Shown in pieces: positions 1 to 8,598 of a stretch of DNA of 50,361 nucleotides (position 1 is the first letter of the stretch; each line of letters starts with the position of its first letter). The stretch comes from a virus. Where the stretch lies: positions 1-50,361 of IMG/VR virus record IMGVR_UViG_3300020451_001661; one strand, written 5' to 3'. The notes under the pieces were generated by a model. The model saw only the letters and a list, made by a program, of their open reading frames with translations, searched no databases and was not told where the DNA came from. Both the position numbers and the translations under genes were made by a program.

Positions 1-1139
1 TCTGCTGCTTTCTTTCTTCTTGATGCAGATGCTCTTTCTGCCTTAGACATGCTTGCTCTCTTAGAAGATGACACACACTTAGGTGTACCTTCTCCGGGTT
101 CGTCACTAGCACAGGTTCCACCTGTCTTGACGTTTACCCAACCGGGTTTTCCATCTTTTGATTTAGATCCCTTGAACCATTTATGCAATGACCCCTCTGT
201 CTGCACTTCAGGATTGACATTTACCATCGCTTTTTTCTGAGGGTAGTTCAATAACTGCTTCAATTTCCTAAAATCTCTTTGATTAGTAGGATCTAAGTTT
301 GGATATTTTTTTAGAAATCCATCTGGAAATAATTTTTTCTCATCTATTTGATTCTCTTCGTATGTCTTGACTCCATCCTTTACATATCCTTTTCCTTTAG
401 TGTCATAAAATTTTATACCCTTCTTTACTCTTTCTTTTTTCTTCGCCATAAACTCTTTATCTGCCTTTGCCTTCTCTTCTCTTCTCTTTGCCTTTCTATC
501 TCTTGCTTCCTTTGCTGCTGCTGCGAATGATCTATAATCAGTCAACTCATCCATACTTGACACTTGAATGTCAGTCACAGGTATCTCAAGGTGTGCACGA
601 AGCATATCATATGGAACTGATTTTATTTTTTGATCATCTTTTTTACCACCAGTGCTTTTCAAACCCTTCGGTAGTCCAGTGTTAGGATTTCTATCTTGTC
701 CAGAATAGTATTCCACTTCATCAAGTTTTCCTAAATCAGTTCCTTCCATTGATTGTTTTCGTATTGTTGCGTAATAAACTTTTTCACCTTCTTCTTTACC
801 ATACTGTTTTTTCATATTCTTCTTCATATCTGAATCATCATATTTTTTCTTCAACATCGTGTCTTTTCTCTTTTGAGATGAAGTCATAGTTGCTTCAGAC
901 ATGCCACCATTACCACCATTGCCACCATTACCACCGTTACCATTTCCACTACCATTCCCACCGTTCCCATTTCCGTTAGAACTTCCGTTAGATTTGCCAT
1001 TACCATTGTCTTTAGAATCATCATCTTGGGGTTCTTGTCGCAAATAACCGCGAGCACCGATCATATACCCTTTTGGTATTTTTTTACACTTCTTATCAGT
1101 GTAGCAGTAATATTGTCCTTTCGGGCAAGATTTGGACAT
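1..1139 (-). CDS. Virion-block protein with Gly/Asn repeats and DUF5872-like C-terminus (3' end cut)
   Basis: The frame stays open from ATG at 1139 to the window edge, so about 379 residues are visible and the C-terminus is missing. Residues 1-20 are Cys/Lys-rich (Cys at 5, 12 and 18). Residues about 40-75 are a low-complexity run of Asn-Gly and Gly-Gly-Asn repeats. Then come a Lys-rich charged segment and, near the visible end, a stretch with HKWFKGSKSKDGKPGW followed by TGGTCASDEPGEGTPKC, which I recognise as the phage/marine DUF5872 type. The gene sits where T4 has the gp16-gp17 boundary, next to gp16 and behind a late promoter at 1161-1168. Its function is unknown; a DNA-packaging or capsid-associated role is only inferred from position. 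Confidence 0.75.
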   Translation of the reverse strand, partial: MSKSCPKGQYYCYTDKKCKKIPKGYMIGARGYLRQEPQDDDSKDNGNGKSNGSSNGNGNGGNGSGNGNGGNGGNGGNGGMSEATMTSSQKRKDTMLKKKYDDSDMKKNMKKQYGKEEGEKVYYATIRKQSMEGTDLGKLDEVEYYSGQDRNPNTGLPKGLKSTGGKKDDQKIKSVPYDMLRAHLEIPVTDIQVSSMDELTDYRSFAAAAKEARDRKAKRREEKAKADKEFMAKKKERVKKGIKFYDTKGKGYVKDGVKTYEENQIDEKKLFPDGFLKKYPNLDPTNQRDFRKLKQLLNYPQKKAMVNVNPEVQTEGSLHKWFKGSKSKDGKPGWVNVKTGGTCASDEPGEGTPKCVSSSKRASMSKAERASASRRKKAA

Positions 1140-1152
1140 CTTTTATCGATTA

Positions 1153-1563
1153 CTATTTCTTATTTATATTTCCTTGCTTGATGATCTTTTGAAGATCTGC
1201 AGTGCTACCAATGAATACTGAATTATTTACAGTCTTTGGACCAGAACCAGTTGGTTTTTCTAGATCAACCATTTTTTTCTGCAAATCAATAAGTTTATCT
1301 GTGGTATCTGCCACACTTTTTATCAATTGACCTGCAACTTCATATGCTCTTGGGTGCTGTGAATCCTGACATACATCTAATATACCATTAATTGCTTCCT
1401 GACCCTTCTCTACAAGATTATATAATTGTGCTCTACTATACTCGTAATCTTTTTGAGGATCATCACCCTCATTTTTTATAGGTTTGACTCTAACAGATTT
1501 AGTCTCTTTGACTATCTCTGTCTTTACGTTCATTGCCTTTTCTAACTCATCAAAGTTTTCCAT
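1153..1563 (-). CDS. 16: Terminase small subunit (gp16-like)
   Basis: The 136-residue product resembles T4 gp16, the small terminase that forms rings and regulates DNA packaging by the large subunit gp17. It has an acidic/basic N-terminus, a helical middle (residues 45-100), and a C-terminal segment with NNSVFIGSTADLQ that lines up with the conserved NATVFVGSPTELM segment of T4 gp16. T4 gp16 is 164 residues, so this is slightly short, as expected in marine relatives. Its ATG overlaps the gp15 stop as TAATG. The order gp13-gp14-gp15-gp16 is the T4 order, which strengthens the call. Confidence 0.87.
   Translation of the reverse strand: MENFDELEKAMNVKTEIVKETKSVRVKPIKNEGDDPQKDYEYSRAQLYNLVEKGQEAINGILDVCQDSQHPRAYEVAGQLIKSVADTTDKLIDLQKKMVDLEKPTGSGPKTVNNSVFIGSTADLQKIIKQGNINKK
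1161..1168 (-). promoter_or_regulatory. Late promoter box TATAAATA
   Basis: A perfect TATAAATA on the minus strand lies 21 bp upstream of the ATG at 1139, overlapping the 3' end of gp16. TATAAATA is the T4-type late promoter element read by the gp55-type sigma factor. No -35 is expected for this class. Confidence 0.6.
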
Positions 1564-2612
1564 TATTGGTCAGTGCCCTGACTAGGACTAAAGAATTTAG
1601 AATCTTGGAAGAAGTCAACATCACTGTTGAATCCAAAATCATCACCGACTTCGATCAATGCATGATCAGCAGCGTTAATAAGATTTATAACATCACCGTT
1701 GCTATGCTTCATTTCTGAAGTTCTGAACTGCCCTCTAGCAACTATGATTGAGACATTATCTTTCTCCTCAACTCTCATGACTTCAGAGTTTATTTGAACA
1801 TATTGTCCCACAACTAAACTTGCTCCACTCGTTACAGTCATTTGAGTCTTACCAACTTCTAATGTTGCAGCAAGAGAGAGGGTTGAATCTTGGTTATAAT
1901 CTTTCGTAGCAATAGGTGTAACAACATATCTAACTTCTCTTGGTGCTCTAATAGCAGATGAGTAATCGATTTGAACCTTCTTGATAATTCCACCAGTCTC
2001 GTCTGTAGGAATCTCATTATAGAAGTATGTTTTTGCCATAAATTCTAAATCATATACGATCGCTCTTCTTGTATTGAAATCATCTTCATACTCATCTTTG
2101 AAAGATATATCACTCAAGGTAAACGGTATATCTTTCTTCTCATCATGACCCTCTATCATGTTGAGAGTGACATTATATGATGGTTGAAAGAATGGTAATA
2201 TTTGCTCTAAGATCTGCAAAGCATCATCTTGTAATTTTGCAGCAAAACTAAGTCTGAATCCTATATTATAAGGAACAGGCATAAAGACTTTTTTAATTTT
2301 ATTTTTACTACTATTAGGAACTAAACAGAATTTTGTTATAGGTGCAATCTTTCTTGTAGGGTCATATTGATATGAAACAATTTCAAATGATAATCTTGGT
2401 AATGTTATTGCTACATTTTTATTAAAATTTGGTTGCTGTTCTATTCTTGCTAAGAACTTCTGCATAGGTCCATATGCAATAGGAACCTTGATTGTTGATA
2501 TTACCGCATCTGTTGTATCATTAGTATGCTTTATTGTTATATCATTGAAGAGAGTTCCGAAAGCAATTACAGTCTTTCTAATTGTCTCATTATAAAAATA
2601 CTTTCCAAACAT
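1563..2612 (-). CDS. 15: Tail completion / sheath stabiliser protein gp15, with extra C-terminal module
   Basis: The N-terminus (MFGKYFYNETIRK) and the internal segment with QILEQILPFFQPSYNVTLN match T4 gp15, which caps the tail and joins it to the neck. T4 gp15 is 272 residues; this protein has 349. The surplus is largely at residues about 250-310, where a small beta module appears (INSEVMRVE, then VARGQF and HSNGDVI). The same kind of module occurs in other virion proteins in this window. The ATG overlaps the gp14 stop as TAATG and the stop overlaps the gp16 start, so the three genes are translationally coupled. Confidence 0.92.
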   Translation of the reverse strand: MFGKYFYNETIRKTVIAFGTLFNDITIKHTNDTTDAVISTIKVPIAYGPMQKFLARIEQQPNFNKNVAITLPRLSFEIVSYQYDPTRKIAPITKFCLVPNSSKNKIKKVFMPVPYNIGFRLSFAAKLQDDALQILEQILPFFQPSYNVTLNMIEGHDEKKDIPFTLSDISFKDEYEDDFNTRRAIVYDLEFMAKTYFYNEIPTDETGGIIKKVQIDYSSAIRAPREVRYVVTPIATKDYNQDSTLSLAATLEVGKTQMTVTSGASLVVGQYVQINSEVMRVEEKDNVSIIVARGQFRTSEMKHSNGDVINLINAADHALIEVGDDFGFNSDVDFFQDSKFFSPSQGTDQ

Positions 2613-4018
2613 TATGCTTCACCAAATGGGTTTTTCTCTGTAAAGTCAAGGATACTATCACTTTCTGATTGGAAGCTAACATTATCTCCATAAGAGTCGA
2701 TATTAGTTTCATCATCGTTGTAGTTGATGCTATTTAGACGGTATGCAATAGACTCGCCAGTTGTGGTAGCGGTTCCTACAATCAATTCTCCTACTGTAAA
2801 CTTACCTGTGAGATCTTTAGCAAGTAGTGTATTATTTGTAGCATCCCAACTTGTAGCATATGCAGTTGTTGAACTTGCTTTACCTGTAATAACCATTCCG
2901 TATGCGAATGTTCCTACTCCAACTGTACCTGCTGCACCTACAGTTATAGTTGGTGCTAAAGTATATCCATATCCTGCATTTGTTGTGATAATTTGATCTA
3001 CCTTACCATCTACAAGTATTGCAGTTCCTATAGCAGTCACACCACCTGAAGGTGCTGATGTAAATGTAATAGTTGGAGGAACAACATAGTCTGATCCTTT
3101 GAGTGTCATTGTAACAATGCCAACTGCACCTGTTGTTGCAATACCAGCTCTTACTGATACTCCTCCACCTTGACCGTCTACAGGGGTGATTGTGATGCTT
3201 GGGGAAGTAGTGTATCCAAAACCGGGATCTGTGATTCTAAATTCTTGTAATGATCTAGATCCTTGTGAATTTGCAGTTGTAATAGCGACAGCAGTTGCTC
3301 TTCTACCAGTGCCATTAGGTTTAGATATAAGGACTGTAGGATCTGCTATAAATCCTGTCCCTTCGTTGAATATATTGATTTTATGAATACCACCATTTAC
3401 CAACGATGTCACTGCTGCTGCAGTCGCACCAACACCTGATAATGACATTGTGACATTGTATCCAAGTGTGGCAAAATCATTGTCGATCTCTCCAATACCT
3501 GTTTCAATTTTCTCATCACCAAGTTCAAACATCTCACACTCTAAGACATAGCAATAGTTTTTACCTAAAGCATAAAATGTAGGTGCAGTATGTTTTACAT
3601 GTTTGATTTCAAATAATATATCTCCAAGTGGAAAATATATTAGATCTCCCTCTAAAGGTCTTACTGGTGTAGATATTCCAAGTCCACCTTCTCTTTGCAA
3701 AACAGGAGTAATCAACTCACCAAATCTTGCTTGAGAAATAGTGATCTGCATCTCTGCTGTAGATCTGACTCCAAATTTTGTAAGTAAATTATATTGATCT
3801 CCAAATCCTTCGTAGTTCTCGATATATCCTTCAAGAGGAAATGATTTTTCAAACTTTGATGAAGAGACTTCTCTCATCACAGTTTTTGTATTCACAAAGG
3901 TACGTGGCATATAAACAAACTCAATGCCATGCATTTTGATATGCTCATCTACCAAAGACTGAGCAAGATCTTGTTCATTTCTTGCACCTGTAGGTCTAAA
4001 ATAATTATTGAGTGCCAT
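2612..4018 (-). CDS. 14: Neck protein gp14 with large inserted beta-repeat region
   Basis: Residues 1-190 match the T4-like neck protein gp14, recognisable from NNYFRPTGARNEQ and GYIENYEGFGDQYNLL; gp13 and gp14 together form the portal-tail connector. T4 gp14 is 256 residues but this one is 468. The excess lies at residues about 195-425, made of Gly/Thr/Val-rich units with a GxGY or GxGF turn followed by xxPT(I/V) (for example GTGFIADPTV, GFGYTTSPSI, AGYGYTLAPT). The C-terminal 45 residues look like the end of a normal gp14, so the module seems inserted. The gene is flanked by TAATG overlaps with gp13 and gp15. Confidence 0.92.
   Translation of the reverse strand: MALNNYFRPTGARNEQDLAQSLVDEHIKMHGIEFVYMPRTFVNTKTVMREVSSSKFEKSFPLEGYIENYEGFGDQYNLLTKFGVRSTAEMQITISQARFGELITPVLQREGGLGISTPVRPLEGDLIYFPLGDILFEIKHVKHTAPTFYALGKNYCYVLECEMFELGDEKIETGIGEIDNDFATLGYNVTMSLSGVGATAAAVTSLVNGGIHKINIFNEGTGFIADPTVLISKPNGTGRRATAVAITTANSQGSRSLQEFRITDPGFGYTTSPSITITPVDGQGGGVSVRAGIATTGAVGIVTMTLKGSDYVVPPTITFTSAPSGGVTAIGTAILVDGKVDQIITTNAGYGYTLAPTITVGAAGTVGVGTFAYGMVITGKASSTTAYATSWDATNNTLLAKDLTGKFTVGELIVGTATTTGESIAYRLNSINYNDDETNIDSYGDNVSFQSESDSILDFTEKNPFGEA
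2743..3436 (-). repeat. GxGY-type beta repeats inserted in gp14
   Basis: Four imperfect repeats of about 45-50 residues each fill this segment. Each has a G-x-G-(Y/F) turn, a short gap and a P-(T/S)-(I/V) strand. Related units occur in gp8, the gp7-like protein, the 1042-residue protein and the DUF4815 protein. Confidence 0.6.
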
Positions 4019-4905
4019 TATCCAATAAAATCAAGCGGAGGTAATTCGTAATCCATATTCATACGGGACTCCAACTTTTCTAGTTCTGCTGTACCATCTT
4101 CCCATATCTGTCTACCATTTAGTTCCATACCACCCGGCATTTTGACACCTTGGAACTTCATTAGATTTTGTCCCCACTGCCTTTTCATCAATGCAGTAAA
4201 GTATCTCCTAAAGAATAAATCGCCATATACCCTGTTACCTACAGAACTAGGATCCAATGCTCTATAACACTCAATAATAAGATAGTCATCTTCCTTCAAA
4301 CTACTCATATCAGTATCAAGATATAACTTATTACTTCTTCTATTAAATCTAATTTGTTTGTCAGGATGTAATATAAAATTCAAATCTTCTAAGTATCGTT
4401 TAGTCATTGTGTAATTCAATACTTCAGTGCTACTGAAATAATAAATTTCATTCAAGAATAATTGATAATTCACACTAAACATGTTGGTGCTAATTGCACG
4501 ACTGTCTATTTTCCATATCTTCTCTACACCTATAACAGCATCGGGCATCATAAGGAAGTTTTGATCTTCTTCAAAACTACTAACGACAGTGGTTCCGATA
4601 CCTGCAATAGTATGTTCTCTTCCTGTTGTTGTGACAATTCCCACTCCATTATCTTCCTTTCTTCCACCAACTCTATCAATAAAATCTTTTGTAATTTTAT
4701 GTTTTAGATACATCTTATCGACACCATCCATGTGTCGGTTTTGGAAGTATGAAGTAGTATCCATTATACATTCTTCTATCTGCTCGTCTGCAATATTAAC
4801 TTCCACAACAGGATGACCCAACTTTCTCAATCCATAAAGAATAAATTCTTCTCTGTAATTGAGCATATCATCAGATCTAATTTCAGTGGTTAGATGGTCT
4901 GCCAT
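4018..4905 (-). CDS. 13: Neck protein gp13
   Basis: The 295-residue product matches the T4-like neck protein gp13 in length (T4: 309) and in N-terminal sequence (REEFILYGLRKLGHPVVEVN, then EECIMDTTSYFQNRHMDG). Known gp13 binds the portal after DNA packaging and forms the ring to which gp14 and the tail attach. It starts at ATG 4905, 15 bp downstream of a CATAAATA late box, and its stop overlaps the gp14 ATG. There are no insertions, in contrast to gp14 and gp15 next to it. Confidence 0.92.
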   Translation of the reverse strand: MADHLTTEIRSDDMLNYREEFILYGLRKLGHPVVEVNIADEQIEECIMDTTSYFQNRHMDGVDKMYLKHKITKDFIDRVGGRKEDNGVGIVTTTGREHTIAGIGTTVVSSFEEDQNFLMMPDAVIGVEKIWKIDSRAISTNMFSVNYQLFLNEIYYFSSTEVLNYTMTKRYLEDLNFILHPDKQIRFNRRSNKLYLDTDMSSLKEDDYLIIECYRALDPSSVGNRVYGDLFFRRYFTALMKRQWGQNLMKFQGVKMPGGMELNGRQIWEDGTAELEKLESRMNMDYELPPLDFIG

Positions 4906-4920
4906 TTATTATTTTTTAGT

Positions 4921-4928
4921 TATTTATG
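4921..4928 (-). promoter_or_regulatory. Late promoter box CATAAATA for gp13
   Basis: CATAAATA on the minus strand lies 15 bp upstream of the gp13 ATG and overlaps the stop of the 518-residue fibre-like gene. It fits the NATAAATA late consensus of T4-like cyanophages. Confidence 0.6.
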
Positions 4929-6480
4929 ATCGTCTAACAACAACATCTAGTTGATCTCCGGCAGTTAGACCGTTTGCATCTAGTATTGTAATAGATGGAC
5001 TTCCTATACTCCAGTCCTCAGTTTCTCTTAAAAGTATACCGTTCATATACACTTGCAAATTATCTGCTGTTGTATTTGAATCTGATGGAGCAAAAGAGGT
5101 TTGGCTTTCAACAGCAGTCAATCTATCTTCTGCTTGATCAGAAACAATATCTATATTCTCTCCTGCCCTTGCTGCCTGAGTGAGAACAACTGCAGAACTC
5201 GCTATGTAATCTACAGTGTTTCTAAGTCTGACTCCATTCAAAAATACTTTATAATTTTTAGATGCTGCTATATTACCTGATAAATTAAAATCTTTCTGTC
5301 CTTGTGTTGCTGTAAATAATTCTTCTTCTAGAGTGTGTCCAAAATACAAAACAATACTTATATCATCACCGGCATTGACACCTGTATTGAAATTAACAGT
5401 TGATGGTGCAGATAATTGAAAATCATTAGATGCTCCCACTCTCTGTTTTACACCATTTAGAAATACTTGAGTAGAAAATTCAGAACTACCATCATTGAAT
5501 ACGTTTGGTGCAGTGAAAGATGTTTGTCCTTGTGTTGCTGTAGTGACACCTGTGCTTATAGTAGTACCGGCACCGATTCTCGTCATATCTTTGAACGAGA
5601 AGGTACCATTTCCATTCGTAACTAGTGCCTGATCTTCACTCCCGTCACTTGACGGGAAAGTAAATCCTGATATTGTTGATACACCTGTAGAGTTTATATT
5701 ACCTTGAACACCATGATTTGCAAAAACTTTACCAGTAAATGTAGAGTTTCCTGTAACAACTAAAGTAGATGCCATATCAACTGCACCATCTATATCAACA
5801 GCATCTAAATTTGTTGTACCATCAACGTCTAAGTTTCCATTGAAATCAGCGTTACCTGCTAATGTTAGAGAAGATGCCATATCAACTGCACCATCTATAT
5901 CAACAGCATCTAAATTTGTTGTGCCATCTATATCAATGTTACCACTTACATCTAAACCTACAGCAGTTACAATTCCTGATAAGTTTGCACCTGCTCCCGT
6001 GATACCTGCATTGTGTAGAAATGTGCCACCAACATTATATCCAGTTGAGTGAACAAATACCCCATTACCACCTATCTGAAATCCAGTGGTAAGAATTGTT
6101 GTGCCTGCCCCAACATTTACACTATCATCATTGAGTGTTACACTACCGCTTCCTACAGTAAGAACACCAACTACCCTTCCATTACCTCTAACTAAAAACT
6201 GAGTCTGTGCTGCCCCTACTACTACCTTATCCGATCCAAATGTAGATATTCCAGATACCTTTATATCACCAGAATATGATAATCCTACTCCTACACCAGT
6301 TTCTAACCATGGGTTTACAGTTGTCGTTGTTGTAGCGATACCAACGGAGAACTGATCTTTTACTATATAAACTTTTCCGTCGTATGAGTTTACTGCTAAC
6401 TCACCGCGTTCTAATTGATTTGGTGCGGGAACTTTTCCTTCAACGGAGGAACGTTTTACCTTTATTACTGGATTTGCCAT
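4924..6480 (-). CDS. Fibre-like virion protein in the wac (whisker) position
   Basis: This 518-residue protein begins with a segment typical of cyanophage fibres (PAPNQLERGELAVNSYDGKV), in which a surface protein declares its attachment end. The middle is a beta-repeat region rich in GVST, VDIDG and NLD motifs with two near-identical 35-residue units (residues about 180-255). The last 180 residues hold several copies of an LNGV(R/K) module ending in AGD-x-(I/L)-x-V. T4 encodes fibritin (wac) just before gp13, so position suggests a whisker or short-fibre role, but I see no fibritin homology. It starts at ATG 6480 behind a CATAAATA late box. Confidence 0.7.
   Translation of the reverse strand: MANPVIKVKRSSVEGKVPAPNQLERGELAVNSYDGKVYIVKDQFSVGIATTTTTVNPWLETGVGVGLSYSGDIKVSGISTFGSDKVVVGAAQTQFLVRGNGRVVGVLTVGSGSVTLNDDSVNVGAGTTILTTGFQIGGNGVFVHSTGYNVGGTFLHNAGITGAGANLSGIVTAVGLDVSGNIDIDGTTNLDAVDIDGAVDMASSLTLAGNADFNGNLDVDGTTNLDAVDIDGAVDMASTLVVTGNSTFTGKVFANHGVQGNINSTGVSTISGFTFPSSDGSEDQALVTNGNGTFSFKDMTRIGAGTTISTGVTTATQGQTSFTAPNVFNDGSSEFSTQVFLNGVKQRVGASNDFQLSAPSTVNFNTGVNAGDDISIVLYFGHTLEEELFTATQGQKDFNLSGNIAASKNYKVFLNGVRLRNTVDYIASSAVVLTQAARAGENIDIVSDQAEDRLTAVESQTSFAPSDSNTTADNLQVYMNGILLRETEDWSIGSPSITILDANGLTAGDQLDVVVRRS
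5768..5922 (-). repeat. 105-bp-period direct repeat inside the fibre-like gene
   Basis: About 50 bases starting at 5768 recur without a mismatch starting at 5873, a period of 105 bp or 35 codons. The unit encodes NLDAVDIDGAVDMAS. The near-identity at DNA level points to recent duplication or ongoing slippage/recombination. Confidence 0.85.
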
Positions 6481-6521
6481 TATGTACGCTAAAGAGCATT
6501 GAACACACGTAAAGACGTATG

Positions 6522-6550
6522 TTGTCGTAGCATTATTTATGTGTTATAAT
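6522..6550 (+). promoter_or_regulatory. Possible sigma70-type promoter for plus-strand sulfotransferase pair
   Basis: TATAAT at 6545-6550 is preceded 17 bp upstream by TTGTCG (6522-6527). The ATG at 6561 starts only 10 bp after the -10, so a transcript from here would be nearly leaderless and has no Shine-Dalgarno. It overlaps the divergent late box at 6534-6541. Confidence 0.4.
6534..6541 (-). promoter_or_regulatory. Late promoter box CATAAATA for the fibre-like gene
   Basis: CATAAATA on the minus strand lies 53 bp upstream of the ATG at 6480, inside the divergent gap that also holds the plus-strand promoter. Confidence 0.55.
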
Positions 6551-6560
6551 TAGTTATACC

Positions 6561-7295
6561 ATGATTAAAAAATTGAAAACCCTTGCTATATTGACAGGTC
6601 CACAAGGTTCTGGTAATCACCTTTGGTCTAAAATATTTTCTTTACACCAAGATGTATATGGATGGAAATCATTATTAGATAATTACTGGGAAGCACATAG
6701 ATACTCAGAACCATTTGCTGCGTGTTGGAAAAATCCTAGTTTACTAGAGCAGTTTGACTTTAGCACACACGATTATTTCTTTACCAGTATTAGTGTTCCT
6801 TTGGGTATATCAAGCCAAGGAACTAAGTGGTGTCCAAATATAAAAGAGTTTGGATTGGCAGCAAAGGAACGTGGACTGAATGTAGAAATATTTGTTATTG
6901 GTAGGGATCAAACTATATTAAGTAATCAACAAACTAGAATCAGAGAAGAGAATACTACAAGACATTTTCTGGATGCATTGTCAGGAATACAAGAATCATT
7001 TCCAACACCAAAATTCCTAAGTTATGAATTGTTATATCTTTACAAACAAGAGTATTTGAAATCCTTGAATCTAGGATTTCCAATCGCATGGTACGATAAG
7101 AGAGTCAATGAGATATTAGAGAGAGATGCGAATGCAAAGTATATCAACTATGTAAAAGAGAATCCATTAGACGATGGTAATAAAACTGGAGTCCCTTTCT
7201 TATGGGACCCAAATCATCCTGATGCAAGGAAACCATTAACAAAGGAAACTGATCATGCATATGATGAAGGATCAGATGGAAACTGCTGCCAATGA
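6561..7295 (+). CDS. Sulfotransferase-like P-loop protein 1
   Basis: The 244-residue product has a Walker-A-like loop near its N-terminus (GPQGSGNHLW, residues 13-22), where sulfotransferases bind the 5'-phosphosulfate of PAPS. A hydrophobic strand ending in VIGRD follows at about residue 115, where the 3'-phosphate-binding segment is expected. It shares this loop and the pattern GW-x2-L-x-D-x-YW with the next gene, so the two are paralogues. Both lie on the plus strand, against the surrounding late block, and overlap by ATGA. The target is unknown; sulfation of a virion or cell-surface glycan is only a guess. Another P-loop kinase fold is the main alternative. Confidence 0.55.
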   Translation: MIKKLKTLAILTGPQGSGNHLWSKIFSLHQDVYGWKSLLDNYWEAHRYSEPFAACWKNPSLLEQFDFSTHDYFFTSISVPLGISSQGTKWCPNIKEFGLAAKERGLNVEIFVIGRDQTILSNQQTRIREENTTRHFLDALSGIQESFPTPKFLSYELLYLYKQEYLKSLNLGFPIAWYDKRVNEILERDANAKYINYVKENPLDDGNKTGVPFLWDPNHPDARKPLTKETDHAYDEGSDGNCCQ

Positions 7296-7918
7296 AAAAA
7301 TTACTAATCGTAACAGGACCCCAAGGTTCTGGTAATCATTTATTTGCACGTTTGTTCTCACTTCACCCTAATGTTATAGGTTGGGAAAAATTGCATGACA
7401 AATACTGGGTTCCTAGTGATGAAGAACCCTTTGCAAGATTCTGGGTAAACCCACAGGAACTTACAAAAGAACATTTTGCAGATGGGGAATATTTTTGTGC
7501 TAATGTAAGTGTGCCTTTCTTTTATGATGGTGTAAGAAGAACACCTATGATAAAAGAGGTTGCTATGAGAGCATTTGAATTGGGTGTATTACCAATCATA
7601 GCAGTCATAGTTAGAGATAGAAATATAAACGAACTACAGCAAGTAAGAGTTGGTGGTGAGTGCACAATAGACACTGCTCTAGAATATTATAAAGACATGG
7701 CAGTGCACTTTATAGATCATGAAGCATTCTTTTTATATAAAGGAAAATATATGGAATATCTTGGTCGTACACTAGATTTTCCAGTCACAAAAAAAGGCAT
7801 CGACAACTTTATAAGCGTCGATGCCAATCATAAGTATGTCTTTCCGTGCAAAGAGCACTGGTTAGACAATGAAATTCGTAAAGGTCGAGAACCTTTTACA
7901 CAACGGCCAGAGGAGTAG
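7292..7918 (+). CDS. Sulfotransferase-like P-loop protein 2 (paralogue of preceding gene)
   Basis: This 208-residue protein repeats the layout of its upstream neighbour: a loop with TGPQGSGNHLFA at residues 8-19, then FSLHPNVIGW, and a hydrophobic strand ending in VIVRDR at about residue 110. The start overlaps the upstream stop (ATGA, 7292-7295). Its 3' end overlaps the convergent ferritin-like gene by 23 bp with no terminator visible between them. It is shorter than its partner, mainly at the C-terminus. Substrate and function are not visible; the family call is moderate. Confidence 0.55.
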   Translation: MKKLLIVTGPQGSGNHLFARLFSLHPNVIGWEKLHDKYWVPSDEEPFARFWVNPQELTKEHFADGEYFCANVSVPFFYDGVRRTPMIKEVAMRAFELGVLPIIAVIVRDRNINELQQVRVGGECTIDTALEYYKDMAVHFIDHEAFFLYKGKYMEYLGRTLDFPVTKKGIDNFISVDANHKYVFPCKEHWLDNEIRKGREPFTQRPEE

Positions 7919-8570
7919 CAGTGTTCTGATTACTGATCTCAAGAAGATCTGTTCTCATTCTTTCTACTAATGCTAGTACGTGTGACTGAAGTGCTTCGCT
8001 ACCTTCAACTATTTTTGAAAGTGAACGTCCACCTAAGTTTGAGTGGAATCCTTCGTCTTTAGCGATAGATGCATAGCGAGAAGAGATAAATCTGTCTTCT
8101 ACACATTCTGCCATTTCGTTCCATACTGCTTCTGCTCTTCCTTCAGCAACTAACTGATATGCAGCAAGTGCAGCAACATCTTCTGATGCTTCATACTTCT
8201 CAAGAAGTGATGCACCCTTTGCTTGTGGTGCTTCTGCTTCTGCAGCGAATGCAGCAGCAACATCTAATTCTTCACCAGTGATATGTTCAATAACTTCCTT
8301 TACCATTCTGAAGTGCTTTGCTTCGTCTAATGCTTGCTTAGAAAGTAATTCTAAATCTCTTACGTCTGTTGAAGGATCTGCTGATGCAACTTGCCCTGCA
8401 ATTGCATACATGTTCTGTGCTTCGTTGACCATACGTCCACGGAAGTGCTCGACAAGATACTCGTCGCTTGGGTTTGAATTGAAGAAACGACGGACATTTG
8501 AGCGTGATGCTTCAAATAATTCTTTGTTTCCTTCTTTGATTTTCTTTACAAAATCGGTTCCAGATAACAT
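7896..8570 (-). CDS. Ferritin-like di-iron protein
   Basis: The 224-residue, mostly helical product has residues spaced as in the ferritin-like/di-iron carboxylate fold: Glu50, then Glu83-x2-His86 (DEAKHF), Glu143, and Glu173-x2-His176 (DEGFH). Two ExxH motifs plus two single Glu on separate helices are the classic ligand set of di-iron oxygenases, bacterioferritin relatives and PaaA-type proteins. An Ala/Glu-rich linker occupies residues 103-120. It is led by a perfect TATAAATA late box, so it should be made with the virion proteins. Whether it is an enzyme (oxygenase or hydroxylase) or an iron binder cannot be told from sequence. Confidence 0.7.
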   Translation of the reverse strand: MLSGTDFVKKIKEGNKELFEASRSNVRRFFNSNPSDEYLVEHFRGRMVNEAQNMYAIAGQVASADPSTDVRDLELLSKQALDEAKHFRMVKEVIEHITGEELDVAAAFAAEAEAPQAKGASLLEKYEASEDVAALAAYQLVAEGRAEAVWNEMAECVEDRFISSRYASIAKDEGFHSNLGGRSLSKIVEGSEALQSHVLALVERMRTDLLEISNQNTATPLAVV

Positions 8571-8598
8571 TCTTTTTTATTTTGTTGTAATTACCTTT

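Noticed and set aside
4924-6480. Naming the 518-residue protein fibritin (wac)
   Set aside because: Only the map position agrees. There is no fibritin coiled-coil pattern or foldon-like C-terminus.
6600-7400. DNA-level tandem duplication of the sulfotransferase-like pair
   Set aside because: The proteins are clearly related but the DNA has diverged outside the P-loop, so I report paralogy and not a DNA repeat.
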